Source: Oerskovia jenensis
GTDB lineage: Bacteria > Actinomycetota > Actinomycetes > Actinomycetales > Cellulomonadaceae
DNA length: 64,000 nt
Reading direction: 5' to 3'
Assembly: GCF_016907235.1 (NCBI RefSeq)
Contig: NZ_JAFBBO010000001.1
Location: 1,426,001 to 1,490,000, forward strand
The translations under genes and the position numbers were made by a program. Below are positions 52,269 through 64,000 of the stretch, in pieces. The notes below the pieces were generated by a model that saw only the letters and a list, made by a program, of their open reading frames with translations, did not search any database and was not told where the DNA came from. The first letter of the stretch is position 1; each line of letters opens with the position of its first letter.

Positions 52269-53830
52269 GAGTCGCTCCCTTCAACGCTGAGGAGATCAGG
52301 GGTGGTGGGCGGGTTCTCGAGCCCCACGGCCGTCATGGTCGCGTCCGCCGGCTCACGCACCAGGTCGAGCGCGGGGGCCGGGTAGAAGCCGAGGACGAGC
52401 AGGGCCACGATCAGCGGTGCGACGACCCACCTCTCGCGCGCGCCGAGGTCCGGGGTGCCCACGAGGTCGTGCGGGGCCTTGCCCGTGAAGACCTTCTGGT
52501 AGGTCAGCAGGACGTACAGGGCCGCGAGCACCACGCCGACCACGGCCACGAGAGCTGCCGGGTGGTTGCGGGAGAACGTCCCCACGAGCACCATGATCTC
52601 CGAGACGAACGTCGACAGGCCGGGCAGCGACAGCGCCGAGAGGCCCGCCACGAGGAACGTCCCCGCGAGGACCGGGGTGACCCGCTGGAGCCCGCCGTAG
52701 TCGGCCAGCCGCTGCGAGCGCGCCGGGTGCCGCGCGACGAGGAACCCGGCGAGCAGGAACAGGGCCCCCGTCGAGATCCCGTGGTTGAACATGTAGAACG
52801 ACGCCCCGGAGACGCTCAGCGACGTGAACGAGAAGATCCCGAGCACGATGAACCCGAAGTGCGAGACCGACGTGTACGCGATGAGCCGCATGATGTCGCT
52901 CTGACCGATCGCCATGAGCGCGCCGTACAGGATCGAGACGACCGCGAGCACCACGACCACGGGCGCGGCCCACTGGCTCGCGTTCGGGAAGAGGGGCAGG
53001 CACAGCGTCAGCATGCCGAACGTGCCCACCTTGTCCAGGACGCCCACGAGCAGCGTCGAGGTGCCCGCCGGGGCGTGCTCGGCGGCGTCGGGCAACCAGG
53101 TGTGCACCGGGAAGAGCGGAGCCTTGATCGCGAAGGCCAGGAAGAAGCCCAGGAACAGCAACCTCTCGGTGCTCACGGCCAGTGGCGTCGTGGCGAAGTG
53201 GTCGACCAGGTTCTGCGTCAGGAAGCCCTGCTCGCCGCCCGGGCCGTTGAGGTACAGCGCGATGACCGCGACGAGCATGACGAGCCCGCCCGCGAGCGAG
53301 AACAGCAGGAACTTCACGGCCGCGTAGCGCCGCTGCGCCCCGCCGCCGAACCCGCCGATCATGAAGTAGACCGGGATGAGCATGGCCTCGAACAGCACGT
53401 AGAAGAAGAAGACGTCACGGGCCACGAAGACCGCGACCATGAACGCCTCGAGCAGCAGCACGAGCCCCAGGTAGTGGCGCAGCTTGGCGAGGTCGCCGTC
53501 CTGCTCGCGCCACGCCGCCAGGATCACGAGCGGGACCAGCAGGACCGCGAGCCCGACCAGCAGCAGCGCGACGCCGTCGGCCCCCACGGCGTAGCTCACG
53601 CCGAGCTGCGGGATCCACGCGTGCGTCTCGGCGAGCTGGTACGTCCCCGCGTCCGAGGTGTCGAACGCGCTGATCGCGAGGCCCAGGAGCACGAGCTCGG
53701 CGAGGGCGAACACGACGGCCACGGTCCGCAGGTGCTTGCGGGCCGACGTGGCACCCAGACCCCAGACCGCCGCCGCCCCCACGAGGGGCAGGACGATCAG
53801 GAGAGTCAGCCAGGGAATCTCGGTGGTCAT
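52265..53830 (-). CDS. nuoM: NADH-quinone oxidoreductase subunit M
   Basis: 521 residues, with about 14 TM segments. Conserved features: FFYVLFEAMLIPVYFMIGGFGG, APLFPVHTWLPDAAEHAPAGTS with the Lys/Glu path, and LIAYTSVSHFGFIVLG. It is an antiporter-like proton-pumping subunit of complex I. It lies 7 nt after nuoL and overlaps nuoN by 4 nt. Confidence 0.97.
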   Translation of the reverse strand: MTTEIPWLTLLIVLPLVGAAAVWGLGATSARKHLRTVAVVFALAELVLLGLAISAFDTSDAGTYQLAETHAWIPQLGVSYAVGADGVALLLVGLAVLLVPLVILAAWREQDGDLAKLRHYLGLVLLLEAFMVAVFVARDVFFFYVLFEAMLIPVYFMIGGFGGGAQRRYAAVKFLLFSLAGGLVMLVAVIALYLNGPGGEQGFLTQNLVDHFATTPLAVSTERLLFLGFFLAFAIKAPLFPVHTWLPDAAEHAPAGTSTLLVGVLDKVGTFGMLTLCLPLFPNASQWAAPVVVVLAVVSILYGALMAIGQSDIMRLIAYTSVSHFGFIVLGIFSFTSLSVSGASFYMFNHGISTGALFLLAGFLVARHPARSQRLADYGGLQRVTPVLAGTFLVAGLSALSLPGLSTFVSEIMVLVGTFSRNHPAALVAVVGVVLAALYVLLTYQKVFTGKAPHDLVGTPDLGARERWVVAPLIVALLVLGFYPAPALDLVREPADATMTAVGLENPPTTPDLLSVEGSDS

Positions 53831-53837
53831 CGTTCCC

Positions 53838-55889
53838 TCAGCTCCCTGTTCCGGTGGTCACGGCGAGGACCACCGCGACGATCACGATCAGGCCGGCGAG
53901 CATCGTCGCCGCGTACGACCTGACGAATCCGTTCTGCATGCCGCGCAACTTCTCCCCTGTCGCGCCGACGAGGCCGGCCAGACCCATCCAGCCGCCGTCG
54001 ACCATCTGCCGGTCCCCGTAGACGAGGGACCGCGTGAGGTACTGCCCGGGCCGCATGAACACGGCCTCGTTGACCTGGTCCTGGTAGAGGTCCTTGCGGG
54101 CCGCGCGGGTCAGGACCGATCCGTGCGGCGGGACGATCGGGACGCGGGACACCGCGAACTGGCGCCAGGCCAGGAGCACGCCCAGCAGGACGAGCACCAG
54201 GGTCAGCGTGATGAGCGACCACACGGGCAGCACCGGTTCGGCGTGCTCGGCGTGGCCCGTGACGGGCGAGAGCCAGTCGACGAACACGTCGCCGATCGCG
54301 AGCAGCCCGCCCAGGGCCACCGAGCCGACCGCGAGGACGATCATGGGTGCCGTCATGAGCGCGGGCGACTCGTGCGGGTGCCGCACCGGGCCGTCGGTCG
54401 AGAGCGGCCCCGTGGGGTTGCCCGACCCGTCGTTCCAGCGCTTGTGACCGTGGAAGGTCATGAAGAACAGGCGAGACATGTAGAACGCCGTGATGCCCGC
54501 TCCCAGCAGCGCGACGCCGCCGAAGACCCACGCGCGCCACTCCTGGCCGTCGATCGGCACGAAGGCCGCCTCGATGATCTTGTCCTTGGACCAGAAGCCG
54601 GAGAACGGCGGGACGCCGAGGATCGCGAGCCACCCCAGGCCGAACGTGATCCAGGTGACCTTCATGTACCTCGACAGCGCACCGAAGCGCCGCATGTCGA
54701 CCCCGTCGTCCATGCCGTGCATGACCGAGCCCGCGCCGAGGAACATCCCCGCCTTGAAGAAGCCGTGCGTCACGAGGTGGAAGATCGCGAACGCGTACCC
54801 GATGGGTCCCAGCCCGGCCGCGAGCATCATGTAGCCGATCTGCGACATGGTCGAGGCGGCCAGGACCTTCTTGATGTCGTCCTTGGCACAGCCGACGATC
54901 GCCCCGAACAGGAGCGTGACCGCACCGACGAGGACCACGACGAGCTGCGCCGTCGGGGCGCCCTCGAAGACGGGCGCCGAGCGGACGACCAGGTAGACGC
55001 CCGCGGTGACCATGGTGGCCGCGTGGATGAGCGCCGAGACGGGCGTGGGGCCCGCCATGGCGTCACCGAGCCAGGCCTGGAGCGGGAACTGCGCCGACTT
55101 GCCGCACGCGGCGACCAGGAGCGCGAGGGCGATCGCGGTCAGCAGGGCCGTGCCGGCCTCCGGGGCGTCGGCGAAGACCGTCGCGAAGTCGACCGCCCCG
55201 AAGCCCGCGAACATGAGCATGAGCGCCACGATCAGGCCGAGGTCGCCCACGCGGTTCATGATGAACGCCTTCTTGGCGGCCACGGCGTTGGCCCGCTCGT
55301 GGTTCCAGAACCCGATGAGCAGGTACGAGGCCAGGCCCACGCCCTCCCAGCCGACGAACAGCACGAGGTAGGAGTCCGCGAGGACCAGGACCAGCATGGC
55401 CGCGACGAACAGGTTGAGGTACGCGAAGAACCGGCGCTTGTCCGTGTCGTGCTCCATGTACGCGACCGCGTAGACGTGGATGAGCGTGCCGACGAACGTC
55501 ACGAGCAGCACGAACGTCATCGACAGCGGGTCGAGGCGAAGGCCCACGCCCACGTCGAGCCCGCCGGCCGCGATCCAGTCGAAGAGCCGGTGGTCGACCA
55601 CTCGCTCGTCGGCGGGCAGCCCCAGCATCGAGAAGAACACGACGAGGGCGACGACGAACGCCCCGCCCGACATGAGCACCCCGAACCACGCGCCCCAGCG
55701 GTCGCTGCGCCGCCCCGCGAGCAGCAGGATCGCGGCCCCCAGGAGGGGCAGCAGGATCAGCAGCGGGGCCAGCAGGAACGGCCCGGGCACGACGGTCGAG
55801 GCCGGGACGACCTCCTGGGTCGCCAGCGCGGCCGGCAGCGCACCCGGCAGGACGTGCGGGAGGGCTGAAAGCAGAGTCACCGTTGGCAT
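53838..55889 (-). CDS. nuoL: NADH-quinone oxidoreductase subunit L
   Basis: 683 residues. Core antiporter-like features: [68 protein letters not shown] and [15 protein letters not shown]. The C-terminal part includes the lateral helix and last TM segments. It is the distal proton-pumping subunit of complex I. It lies 10 nt downstream of nuoK. Confidence 0.97.
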   Translation of the reverse strand: MPTVTLLSALPHVLPGALPAALATQEVVPASTVVPGPFLLAPLLILLPLLGAAILLLAGRRSDRWGAWFGVLMSGGAFVVALVVFFSMLGLPADERVVDHRLFDWIAAGGLDVGVGLRLDPLSMTFVLLVTFVGTLIHVYAVAYMEHDTDKRRFFAYLNLFVAAMLVLVLADSYLVLFVGWEGVGLASYLLIGFWNHERANAVAAKKAFIMNRVGDLGLIVALMLMFAGFGAVDFATVFADAPEAGTALLTAIALALLVAACGKSAQFPLQAWLGDAMAGPTPVSALIHAATMVTAGVYLVVRSAPVFEGAPTAQLVVVLVGAVTLLFGAIVGCAKDDIKKVLAASTMSQIGYMMLAAGLGPIGYAFAIFHLVTHGFFKAGMFLGAGSVMHGMDDGVDMRRFGALSRYMKVTWITFGLGWLAILGVPPFSGFWSKDKIIEAAFVPIDGQEWRAWVFGGVALLGAGITAFYMSRLFFMTFHGHKRWNDGSGNPTGPLSTDGPVRHPHESPALMTAPMIVLAVGSVALGGLLAIGDVFVDWLSPVTGHAEHAEPVLPVWSLITLTLVLVLLGVLLAWRQFAVSRVPIVPPHGSVLTRAARKDLYQDQVNEAVFMRPGQYLTRSLVYGDRQMVDGGWMGLAGLVGATGEKLRGMQNGFVRSYAATMLAGLIVIVAVVLAVTTGTGS

Positions 55890-55899
55890 GCCTGCCCTC

Positions 55900-56199
55900 T
55901 CAGTTCTTCAGCAGGTTGACGTCGTCGACCGAGGCCGAGCGGCGGGTACGGAAGATGGCCACGATGATCGCGAGCCCCACGACGACCTCGGCCGCCGCCA
56001 CCACCATCACGAAGAAGGCGATGACCTGGCCGTGGAGGTCCCCGTGCATGCGGGCGAACGTCACGAACGTCAGGTTGGTGGCGTTGAGCATGAGCTCGAT
56101 GCCCATGAACACGATGATCGCGTTGCGTCGCAGCAGCACGGTCGTCGCGCCGATCGCGAAGAGGATCGCGGCGAGCACCAGGTAGTTGGTCAGCTCCAT
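55900..56199 (-). CDS. nuoK: NADH-quinone oxidoreductase subunit K
   Basis: 99 residues with three TM segments. The conserved buried Glu residues are in [13 protein letters not shown] and [19 protein letters not shown]. It is a small membrane subunit of the proton-transfer arm. It starts 1 nt after the nuoJ stop, in the canonical J-K-L order. Confidence 0.97.
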   Translation of the reverse strand: MELTNYLVLAAILFAIGATTVLLRRNAIIVFMGIELMLNATNLTFVTFARMHGDLHGQVIAFFVMVVAAAEVVVGLAIIVAIFRTRRSASVDDVNLLKN

Positions 56200-56200
56200 G

Positions 56201-57124
56201 TCAGCTCTCCTTCCCGTGCTCGGTCGTCGGCGCGGACGTCGTGTCGGTCGGGAACGCTCCCGGCTCGGCCGCGGGCACCGAGGGCCCGCCCGACAGGTCC
56301 GCGGCGGCCTCCTCGTCGGTGGCCGCCGTGAGCTCGGGGAAGCGCCGGGCCGTCAGCTCGGGCTCGTGCTCGACGAGCACGGCCCGCTCCCGGGCGAGGA
56401 TGTGGCCCGCGGAGCGCTCCTGCCCACGGATGCGCAGGATGCGCGAGACCGAGTGCTCGATGGGCCGTCCCTGCGGGTCGAGCGCGGGGGTGTCCATGGC
56501 GTTGTTCTGCGCGTAGACGCCGGGCGCCGGCAGCGGCGTGAGGAGCCCGCCCTCGGCGAGCGCGGCGACCTTGGCGTCGGAGACCTGCCGCTGCCCGATA
56601 CGCGGCACCAGCCGGCGCCGGTGCGTCAGGACGAGCGCCGCGATGGCCGCGGTCACGAGCAGGATGCCGACGACCTCGAGCGCGAACACGTAGTCGGCGA
56701 ACAGGATGCGGGCGAGCGCGACGGGGTTGGACTCGGCGTTGGCCGCCGTGAGCCCGACCGAGGGCGGGAACGTCGCCTGCGCGACGACCCCGACCAGCAC
56801 CGCGCCGAGTCCCAGCCCGAGCAGCACCCCGATGAAGCGCTGGCCGCGGATGGTCTCGACGAGCGAGTCGGACGCGTCGACGCCCACGAGCATGAGCACG
56901 AACAGGAAGAGCATCATGACGGCGCCCGTGTAGACCACGATCTGCACGACGCCCAGGAACGCGGCCTCCTGCGCGATGTAGAGGATCGCGAGGCTGATCA
57001 TGACGAACACGACGCAGATCGCGGCGTGCACGGCCTTGCGCGCGAACAGCAGGCCGAGCGCGGCCAGCACCATGAGCGGGGCGAGGACCCAGAACAGGAC
57101 GACCTCTCCCCCGCTGACGGTCAC
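56201..57124 (-). CDS. nuoJ: NADH-quinone oxidoreductase subunit J
   Basis: 307 residues, GTG start. Five TM segments include [37 protein letters not shown], the hallmark of the subunit. A roughly 120-residue hydrophilic C-terminal extension after the last TM is typical of actinobacterial NuoJ. The start overlaps the nuoI stop by 4 nt. Confidence 0.96.
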   Translation of the reverse strand: MTVSGGEVVLFWVLAPLMVLAALGLLFARKAVHAAICVVFVMISLAILYIAQEAAFLGVVQIVVYTGAVMMLFLFVLMLVGVDASDSLVETIRGQRFIGVLLGLGLGAVLVGVVAQATFPPSVGLTAANAESNPVALARILFADYVFALEVVGILLVTAAIAALVLTHRRRLVPRIGQRQVSDAKVAALAEGGLLTPLPAPGVYAQNNAMDTPALDPQGRPIEHSVSRILRIRGQERSAGHILARERAVLVEHEPELTARRFPELTAATDEEAAADLSGGPSVPAAEPGAFPTDTTSAPTTEHGKES

Positions 57125-57789
57125 CGGACCACCTTGCGGACCTCGGGGCGGCGGGCCGCAGCCGGGTCCACGACGGGTGGCAGGGTCGGGTCGTCGGGCC
57201 GGTGCTCACGCACCCAGTCGATCTGCTCGGGCACGGGCCCGGTCACCTCTCCCCGGTAGTAGTCGGTGTCGGTCGTCCCGGGCACCATGGGGTGCGGGGC
57301 GGCGAGCATGCCCTCGCGCAGCGGCGCGAGGAGGTCTTCCTTCTCCCAGATCAGCCCTTCACGGGTCGGTCCGGTGAGCTCGTACTCGTTGGTCATCGTC
57401 AGGGCCCGGGTGGGGCACGCCTCGATGCACAGCCCGCAGAAGATGCAGCGCAGGTAGTTGATCTGGTAGACGCTGCCGTAGCGCTCGCCGGGCGAGCGGT
57501 GCGCGCCGTCGGGGAGCGCGGAGTTGTCCGCGCCCTCGACGTAGATCGCGTCCGCGGGGCACGCCCAGGCGCACAGCTCGCACCCGATGCACTTCTCGAG
57601 GCCGTCCTCGTACCGGTTGAGCTGGTGGCGACCGTGGTAACGCGGCTTGGTCGGCACCTTCTCGAACGGGTACTGCTCGGTCACGGTCGGCTTGAACATC
57701 GAGGAGAACGTGACCCCGAAGCCGGCGACGGGCGCGAGCAGCCCGCCGAGCCCCTTCCTCTGGGGGATCAACGACTCGTAGTCAGCCAC
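57121..57789 (-). CDS. nuoI: NADH-quinone oxidoreductase subunit I (2x[4Fe-4S])
   Basis: 222 residues from GTG 57789, overlapping the nuoH stop by 8 nt. Two ferredoxin clusters: [12 protein letters not shown] and [12 protein letters not shown]. It carries electrons from NuoG clusters towards the quinone site. The C-terminal extension (after [14 protein letters not shown]) is acidic, as in other actinobacteria. Confidence 0.97.
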   Translation of the reverse strand: MADYESLIPQRKGLGGLLAPVAGFGVTFSSMFKPTVTEQYPFEKVPTKPRYHGRHQLNRYEDGLEKCIGCELCAWACPADAIYVEGADNSALPDGAHRSPGERYGSVYQINYLRCIFCGLCIEACPTRALTMTNEYELTGPTREGLIWEKEDLLAPLREGMLAAPHPMVPGTTDTDYYRGEVTGPVPEQIDWVREHRPDDPTLPPVVDPAAARRPEVRKVVR

Positions 57790-59215
57790 GGGGGACCTCC
57801 TCGTCCTGGGCGTCGGGAGCTGCGGGGCCCCCGCCGGATGGCGGGCTGCCCTCGGGGACCAGGCGCCGGGTGCGGCGCGAGGCGCTGGGCAGGGACTGGC
57901 CGGGCAGCGGCGGGACGGGGAAGCCGCCCGCGAAGGCGTCGAAGGGCTCGGGCGAGGCGGTGGTGGCCTTGCGGTAGGGGCCCGACGGCGTCGCTCCCCC
58001 GGCGGCCTCGGCTCCCCCTCCGGGTTCCTTGCGTGCGGGCCACAGGAAGATCGCGACGACCGCGACGGCGAACAGCGCCGCGGCGACGACGAGGATCATG
58101 CGGTTGTCGACGTCGCCGAAGCGGATCATGCCCTGGACGACCGAGAGCACGACGATCCAGGCGAGCGCGGCCGGGATGAGGATCTTCCAGCCGAACTTCA
58201 TGAACTGGTCGTAGCGCAGGCGCAGGAGCGTGCCGCGGACCCACACGAACACGAACATGAAGGCCCACACCTTGACGAGGAACCAGAGGATGGGCCACCA
58301 GCCCTCGTTGAACATGCCGTCGTTGACCGCGGACAGCGGCCAGGGGGCGCGCCACCCACCCAGGAAGAGCGTGGTCGCCACGGCCGAGACGTTGATCATG
58401 TTGATGTACTCGGCGAGGAAGAACCACGCGAACTTCATGGACGAGTACTCGGTCATGTAGCCCGAGACGAGCTCGCCCTCGGCCTCGGGGAGGTCGAACG
58501 GCAGGCGGTTGGTCTCGCCGATCATCGCGATGATGTAGATGACGAAGCTCGGGATGAGGATGAGCGCCCACCAGACCTTGGTCTGGGAGTCGACGATCTC
58601 CGAGGTGGACATCGAGCCGGCCATGATGAAGACGCTGACCAGGGCGAGGCCCATCGCGAGCTCGTAGCTGATGACCTGGGCCGTCGAGCGGACCGCGCCG
58701 AGCAGCGGGTAGGTGGAGCCCGAGGACCAGCCGCCGAGGACGATCCCGTACACGCCCACCGAGGCGCACGCCAGGATGTAGAGCACCGCGACGGGGAAGT
58801 CGGTGAGCTGCGCGGGGGTCGAGTAGTCGGTGAAGGGGATCGTGACGTTCGGCCCGAAGGGGATGACCGCGAACGTCAGCAGCGAGCAGAACACCGCGAT
58901 CATGGGCGCCAGGATGTACACGAACTTGTCCGCCGCGGAGACCGTGAGGTCCTCCTTGAGCAGCAGCTTCATGGCGTCCGCGAGCGACTGGAGCAGACCG
59001 AAGGGCCCGTGCACGTTCGGCCCGGGGCGGACCTGCATGCGGGCCACGACCTTGCGCTCGAACCAGATGGCGATGAGCACGCTCGTGAGCAGGAACACGA
59101 TGATGAGCACGGCCTTGACCAGGTAGGTCCAGCCGTTGTCCTGCGAGAAGTCGGCCGCGATCCCGGGCACGCCCGGGGTCTCGGCGGCCAGGCCGAGGTT
59201 CAGCAGGCCGGTCAT
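57782..59215 (-). CDS. nuoH: NADH-quinone oxidoreductase subunit H
   Basis: 477 residues from ATG 59215, which overlaps the nuoG stop (ATGA); the frame stays open far upstream through nuoG, but only as a shadow. Eight TM segments; conserved [40 protein letters not shown] and [27 protein letters not shown] contain the quinone-site residues. A Pro/Gly-rich cytoplasmic C-terminal tail of about 70 residues is typical of the phylum. Confidence 0.97.
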   Translation of the reverse strand: MTGLLNLGLAAETPGVPGIAADFSQDNGWTYLVKAVLIIVFLLTSVLIAIWFERKVVARMQVRPGPNVHGPFGLLQSLADAMKLLLKEDLTVSAADKFVYILAPMIAVFCSLLTFAVIPFGPNVTIPFTDYSTPAQLTDFPVAVLYILACASVGVYGIVLGGWSSGSTYPLLGAVRSTAQVISYELAMGLALVSVFIMAGSMSTSEIVDSQTKVWWALILIPSFVIYIIAMIGETNRLPFDLPEAEGELVSGYMTEYSSMKFAWFFLAEYINMINVSAVATTLFLGGWRAPWPLSAVNDGMFNEGWWPILWFLVKVWAFMFVFVWVRGTLLRLRYDQFMKFGWKILIPAALAWIVVLSVVQGMIRFGDVDNRMILVVAAALFAVAVVAIFLWPARKEPGGGAEAAGGATPSGPYRKATTASPEPFDAFAGGFPVPPLPGQSLPSASRRTRRLVPEGSPPSGGGPAAPDAQDEEVPRG

Positions 59216-61949
59216 GATGCTCCCCCGTCGGTGGGCTGGGTGGACCGTGCGGGCCCGGTGGGCCGTGCGGCGGGCTCGACCCGCACGAGCGTGCCCGGCG
59301 CGACGCCCAGGTCGCGGTGGACCTGCGACCCCTGCGAGCCGAGCGGGAGCCACACGACGTGCTCGACCATGTCGGTGATCACGACGGGCAGCTCGATCGA
59401 CCCGCGGTCGGTCGAGACCCGCACGACGTCGCCCTCGAACAGGTCGGCCGCCGCCGCGGTCGACGCGGACAACCGGGCGACGGGTCGCTTGGCCGTCCCG
59501 GCGAGGAACCGCTCGCCGTCCTGGCCGCGTCCCGCGTCGAGGAGCAGCCGCCACCCGGCGAGCACCGCGGTGCCCGGCGCGACGGCCGGCGGCTCGGCGG
59601 CCGGAGCAGCGGGGGCCGCGGCGCGGCCTCCGTCCCAGGTGCCGAGCTGGTCGATCTCGGCCCGGACCTGGTCGAGCGTCCGGGTCCCGAGCGTGACTCC
59701 CGCGGCGTCGGCGAGCGCGTCCAGGACGCGGTGGTCGGGCATCGCGGTCGTGGCGAGCGCCGCGGGGAAGGTTCGCACGCGGCCCTCCCAGCTCACGAAC
59801 GCCCCGGCCTTCTCGACCGGTGGGGCCACGGGCAGGACGACGTCGGCACGGGCCGTGACGTCCGAGGCGCGGACCTCGAGGGACACGACGAAGCCCGCGG
59901 CCCCCAGTGCGCGGCGCGCGTGGTCGGGGTCGGGCAGGTCGTCGGTGTGCAGGCCGCCGACGAGCACCCCGCCGAGCTGCCCCACGGACAGCGCGTCGAG
60001 GATGTCCCCCGTGTCGCGACCGGGCGCCTGGGGAAGGTGCTCGACGCCCCAGGCGACGGCCACGTCGACGCGCGCCGCGGCGTCGGGCACGGGGCGTCCG
60101 CCCGGCAGGAGTCCAGGCAGCGTGCCGGCCTCGACCGCGCCGCGCTCCCCCGCCCGGCGCGGGACCCACGCGAGGCGCGCCCCCGTGCTCTCGACCAGGC
60201 GCAGCAGCGCCGAGTAGCCGCCGGGCACCCCGGCGAGGCGCTCGCCGACCAGGACGACGGCGCCCGGCTGGGCGAGCGCGTCGCGCAGGGCCGAGACCTC
60301 GGCGGGCTCGTCGACCGACTCGGGCGCGTCGGGGCCCACGGCCCCCTCGTGACCGAACAAGGTCTGGGCTCCCGAGGCGAGCGCGTCGAGCCACTCGGGC
60401 TCGGTGCCGGGCGCTGCCCGCAGGAGCGTGCCGTCGAGGCGCTGCACGCCCCGGCTCGCGAAGGGGGCGATCGAGAAGACCCGCAGGCCACGCTTCTGCA
60501 CGCCCTTGCGCAGGCGCAGGAACGTCACGCCCGCCTCCTCCTCTGCCTCGAGGGCCACGAGGAGCACGGCGGGAGCCTTCTCGAGCTCGTCGAACGTCAC
60601 GCCCAGACCGGTGCCCGCGACCCGGTGGGCCAGGAACTCGGCCTCCTCGGCCGAGTGCACGCGGGCGCGGTGGTCGACGTCGTTGGTGCCCAGGACGACG
60701 CGGGCGAACTTGCCGTACGCGTAGGCGTCCTCGACCGTCAGGCGACCACCGGGGAGCACCCCGACGCCGCCCGCCGCCCGGGCCCGCGCCAGCCCGTCGG
60801 CCGCGACCTCGAGGGCCTCGGCCCAGCTCGCGGGGCGCAGCTCGCCGCGCGTGACCCGGCCCTCGGTGTCGACCTCGCGGTCGCGCACGAGCGGGTGGGT
60901 CAGGCGGTCCGGGGCGTCCTGCCAGTGGAACGCGAAGCGGTCCTTGTCGGTGATCCACTCCTCGTTGACCAGCGGGTCCTCGCCCGACAGGCGCCGCAGC
61001 ACGACGCCGCGACGGTGGTCGACGCGGATCGCGGACCCGCACGCGTCGTGCTCGCCCACGCCCGGGGTCGAGACCAGGTCGAAGGGCCGCGACCGGAACC
61101 GGTAGGCGGCCCCCGTCAGCGCGCCCACCGGGCAGATCTGCACGGTGTTGCCGCTGAAGTAGGACGCGAAAGGCCGTCCCGACTCGTCCTCGAGCGCAGC
61201 CCCGACAGGGGCCTCGAACCCGGCCTGCGCACCGTAGGGCAGGGCGCCCGCGGGGACGCCCGTGCGGCCCCCGTCCGTGTCGGCGAAGCCCAGGACCCGC
61301 GCGTCGTAGCGGCCGATCTGCTGCTGCGCGCCGCGCTTCTGCAGGTCGATGAACGCGTCCCCCGCGATCTCGGCGGAGAACCGGGTGCAGCGCTGGCACA
61401 GGACGCAGCGCTCGCGGTCGAGGAGGATCTCGGTCGAGATCGCGATGGGCTTGGGGAAGGTGCGCTTGACGTCGACGAAGCGGCTCGTCGCGCGCCCGTT
61501 GCTCATGGCCTGGTTCTGCAGGGGGCACTCGCCGCCCTTGTCGCACACGGGGCAGTCGAGCGGGTGGTTGATGAGCAGGAGCTCCATGACGCCGTGCTGC
61601 GCCTTGTCGGCGACGGCGGACGTGTGCTGCGTCTTGACGACCATGCCGGGCGTGGCCTCGAGCGTGCAGGAGGCCTGCGGCTTGGGCATGGGGCGGACGT
61701 TGCCCTCGCGGTCCGGGGTCGCGACCTCGACGAGGCACTGGCGGCACGCGCCCGCGGGGGCGAGCAGCGGGTGGTCGCAGAACCGCGGGATCTGGATGCC
61801 GACCTGCTCGGCGGCCCGGATGACCAGGGTGCCCTTGGGCACGGCCATCTCGATGCCGTCGATCGTGAACGACACGTCGTCGGGGCGGGCGGGGGGCTTC
61901 GCGCCTCCCGCCGCGACCGCGCTCGACGGGCCGGGCGTCGTGGTCGTCA

Positions 61950-61950
<1 letters not shown>
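59212..61950 (-). CDS. nuoG: NADH-quinone oxidoreductase subunit G
   Basis: 912 residues from ATG 61950, with a one-base overlap with the nuoF stop (TGATG). N-terminal [2Fe-2S] ([19 protein letters not shown]), His-ligated [4Fe-4S] ([18 protein letters not shown]) and [4Fe-4S] ([11 protein letters not shown]), then a molybdopterin-oxidoreductase-like domain without cofactor chemistry. It carries electrons from NuoF/E to NuoI. Confidence 0.96.
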
Positions 61951-63295
<1,345 letters not shown>

Positions 63296-63299
<4 letters not shown>

Positions 63300-64000
63300 G
63301 GCTGCTTCCCCTTCGAGGCGTCGGGAGTGGCGCCCGTGGCATCGGCGGGCGTGGTGGGCTTGCGCTCGGCGCTGGACTGCTCCTGCCCGACGGCGGAGGC
63401 GCCCGCCGCGGCCGCCGCACCCGTGTCCGTGGCCGGCTCGTCGGCCTGCTCGGGGGCGGGACCGCCCGGCGCCGTCCAGTCGTGCTCTCGGGCCAGACGG
63501 AGCCCCGCGAGCGTGGGGCCACCGGCCCCGACGCCCTCGTCGGCGCGGCCGTCCGAGAACCCGGCGAGCACGCGGCTCATCTGCTTGAACGTGCAGACCG
63601 AGGCCGCGCCGCGCGTGGGGGCGACGTCCTCTCCTGCCCGCAGGCGGTCGGCGAGCTGCGTGGCGCCCGCGGGGGTCTGGTTGTCGAAGAACTCCCAGTT
63701 GACCATCACGACCGGCGCGTAGTCGCACGCCGCGTTGCACTCGACCCGCTCGAGGGTGATCGCCCCGTCCTCGGTCGTCTCGTCGTGCCCGACGCCCAGG
63801 TGCTCCGAGAGCTCGTCGAAGATCTCGTCGCCGCCCATGATCGCGCACAGCGTGTTGGTGCACACGCCCACGGTGTAGGTGCCGTTGGGGTGGCGCTTGT
63901 ACTGCGTGTAGAAGGTCGCGACGGCCGACACCTCGGCGGCAGTGATGCCGAGCTGCTCGGCGCAGAACGCGATGCCGTCGCGCGAGACGTAGCCGTCCTG
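63296..64000 (-). CDS. nuoE: NADH-quinone oxidoreductase subunit E (5' partial)
   Basis: The frame runs past the window end; 234 residues are visible. The thioredoxin-like [2Fe-2S] domain has VCTNTLCAIMGG and VECNAACDYAPVVMVN with all four Cys. The roughly 90-residue C-terminal tail is Ala/Gly/Asp/Glu-rich and probably disordered. The part upstream includes FCAEQLGITAAEVSAVATFY, the usual N-terminal helical signature. The preceding nuoD would lie outside the window. Confidence 0.96.

Noticed and set aside
59216-61747. Upstream extension of the nuoH frame across nuoG
   Set aside because: NuoG motifs occupy the other frame; nuoH homology begins at ATG 59215, which overlaps the nuoG stop.

Overview
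The window is chromosomal DNA of a very high-GC actinobacterium. The best fit is Micrococcales, near Cellulomonas, Oerskovia or Cellulosimicrobium; this is inferred from GC content, leaderless gene starts, the order rpmG-MaoC-MaoC next to tRNA-Met and tRNA-Thr, a complete nuo operon followed by a polyprenyl synthase, and protein style. I see no phage, integrase, transposase or CRISPR array.

Layout. (1) 1-5.5 kb, + strand: the end of a NarL-type histidine kinase with its regulator, an adenosine deaminase-family gene, then an operon of a small repeat-bearing membrane protein with an OmpR-type kinase and regulator. (2) 5.6-9.7 kb: a small secreted or anchored protein and an APH-fold kinase-like protein (both -), an L,D-transpeptidase lipoprotein (+) and murB (-). 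(3) 9.8-13.9 kb: two tandem paralogous MFS transporters divergent from a LacI regulator, with two operator-like palindromes. (4) 14-17.7 kb: two MaoC hydratases, rpmG, tRNA-Met, tRNA-Thr and tRNA-Tyr, then rarD and yajQ. (5) 17.8-21.9 kb, + strand: a run of an unknown membrane protein, HAD phosphatase, alpha/beta hydrolase lipoprotein, a DUF3592-like membrane protein and a possible micro-ORF. (6) 22-24.5 kb, - strand: htpX and fprA.

(7) 24.9-49.0 kb, - strand, is the most unusual part: about 24 kb and 13 codirectional, mostly overlapping genes. In transcription order they encode a 2020-residue Ig/FN3 surface protein, a MoxR ATPase, a DUF58 protein, a membrane transglutaminase-like protein whose catalytic Cys is Asp, a zinc-ribbon/RDD/FHA protein, a PP2C phosphatase, a zinc-ribbon/FHA protein, a Ser/Thr kinase, an FHA/helix-turn-helix-like protein, an EssC-like type VII secretion ATPase with its own FHA domain, a WXG100 substrate, an LpqN-like protein and an unknown protein. 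The reading is a phosphorylation-controlled, minimal type VII secretion or cell-envelope assembly machine. It resembles the kinase/fn3/AAA/DUF58/transglutaminase cluster described in bifidobacteria, extended with a secretion ATPase and substrate.

(8) 49.4-64 kb, - strand: the nuo operon for complex I, from nuoE (cut by the window end) through nuoN, ending in a polyprenyl diphosphate synthase whose start overlaps the nuoN stop. This probably couples the respiratory complex to synthesis of the menaquinone tail. Several genes (adenosine deaminase, the small repeat protein, murB, rarD and two others) have a -10-like hexamer 5-7 nt before the start codon and no Shine-Dalgarno, which marks likely leaderless transcripts and was used to choose starts.
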